DNA of 64,000 bases, taken from positions 1,612,001-1,676,000 of the forward strand of contig NZ_CP074149.1 of assembly GCF_019968765.1 (NCBI RefSeq), written 5' to 3'. The notes beneath the pieces were generated by a model that was given only the letters and a program-made list of their open reading frames with translations, was not told the DNA's origin and ran no database searches. How positions within the stretch are numbered: the stretch's first letter is position 1; the number at the start of each line of letters is the position of its first letter. The translations under genes and the position numbers were made by a program. This stretch comes from Enterobacter sp. JBIWA008 (GTDB taxonomy: Bacteria; Pseudomonadota; Gammaproteobacteria; Enterobacterales; Enterobacteriaceae). Positions 63,826-64,000 of this stretch are shown here, piece after piece.

Positions 63826-63856
63826 AAAAAAGAAACCTCCGCATTGCGGAGGTTTC
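63826..63856 (-). terminator. Terminator of fabA
   Basis: AAACCTCCGCA and TGCGGAGGTTT form a stem centred on 63844. On the minus strand it is followed by CTTTTTTG, so it ends fabA; it may also slow rmf transcripts. Confidence 0.75.
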
Positions 63857-63883
63857 GCCTTTCTGGAGGTGCTAAAAGCGCAA

Positions 63884-64000
63884 TCAGAACGCGGAAGTGT
63901 CCTGGAACAGGCCAACTTTCAGGTCGCTTGCGCTGTAGATCAGACGACCGTCGACCAGCACTTCGCCATCTGCCAGGCCCATAATCAGGCGGCGGTTAAC
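63884..64000 (-). CDS. fabA: 3-hydroxydecanoyl-ACP dehydratase/isomerase, C-terminal end (rest outside window)
   Basis: The minus-strand frame ending at TGA (63884-63886) encodes the last 38 residues, ending [13 protein letters not shown], which is the C-terminus of FabA. FabA dehydrates and isomerises the ten-carbon intermediate that commits to unsaturated fatty acid synthesis. The active site lies outside the window. The gene is convergent with rmf. Confidence 0.93.
   Translation of the reverse strand, partial: VNRRLIMGLADGEVLVDGRLIYSASDLKVGLFQDTSAF

Overview
The window is a stretch of ordinary enterobacterial core chromosome. Gene order and protein lengths follow the serS to fabA segment of Escherichia coli almost gene for gene. 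Three things place it in Enterobacteriaceae outside Escherichia, nearest the Enterobacter/Lelliottia/Klebsiella group: an OmpF porin of the OmpK35/Omp35 type, a CigR-like gene where E. coli carries ycaM, ycaN and ycaK, and the absence of ycaC and ycaL. The genus cannot be fixed from the sequence alone. I see no prophage, insertion sequence, CRISPR array, tRNA, rRNA or clear pseudogene, and no convincing new multi-gene system. The points of interest are regulatory structures, small synteny differences and a few protein details.

Layout. 1-6.7 kb: end of serS, the anaerobic DMSO reductase operon dmsABC behind an FNR site, the MFS transporter ycaD and a secreted Asn/Gly-rich CigR-like protein. 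6.7-13.1 kb (minus strand): pyruvate formate-lyase activase pflA, pflB, formate channel focA behind an FNR site, then ycaO. 13.2-19.6 kb (plus): ycaP, serC-aroA, cmk-rpsA and ihfB. 19.8-28.1 kb (plus): comEC-like ycaI, lipid A genes msbA-lpxK, the DNA glycosylase ycaQ, ycaR-kdsB and ycbJ, followed by elyC on the minus strand. 29-39.6 kb (plus): the tightly overlapping cmoM-mukF-mukE-mukB condensin operon, then cell-wall genes ldtD and mepK, and gloC. 39.7-45.6 kb (minus): aspC, ompF, asnS and pncB, with pepN divergent from pncB. 48.5-52.7 kb (minus): the sulfonate operon ssuEADCB. 53-64 kb: pyrD, zapC, ycbX (minus), rlmL, uup, the lipid-transport operon pqiABC, rmf and the 3' end of fabA (minus).

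Functional groupings. dmsABC, pflAB and focA serve anaerobic respiration and mixed-acid fermentation, and both promoters carry FNR-type sites at about -41. msbA, lpxK, kdsB, ldtD, mepK, elyC, pqiABC, zapC and ompF build or maintain the envelope. mukFEB and ihfB organise the nucleoid. serS, asnS, rpsA, rlmL, cmoM, ycaO, uup and rmf belong to translation. serC, aroA, aspC, pyrD, pncB and cmk are biosynthetic.

Starts were trimmed from the longest open frame wherever homology, a ribosome binding site or an overlapping promoter pointed to an internal start (dmsC, cigR-like, pflA, focA, ycaO, cmk, ihfB, ycaR, cmoM, mukE, asnS, pncB, ssuB, ssuC, ssuA, pyrD, ycbX, pqiB). Family comparisons come from memory of E. 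coli and Klebsiella proteins, not from a search.
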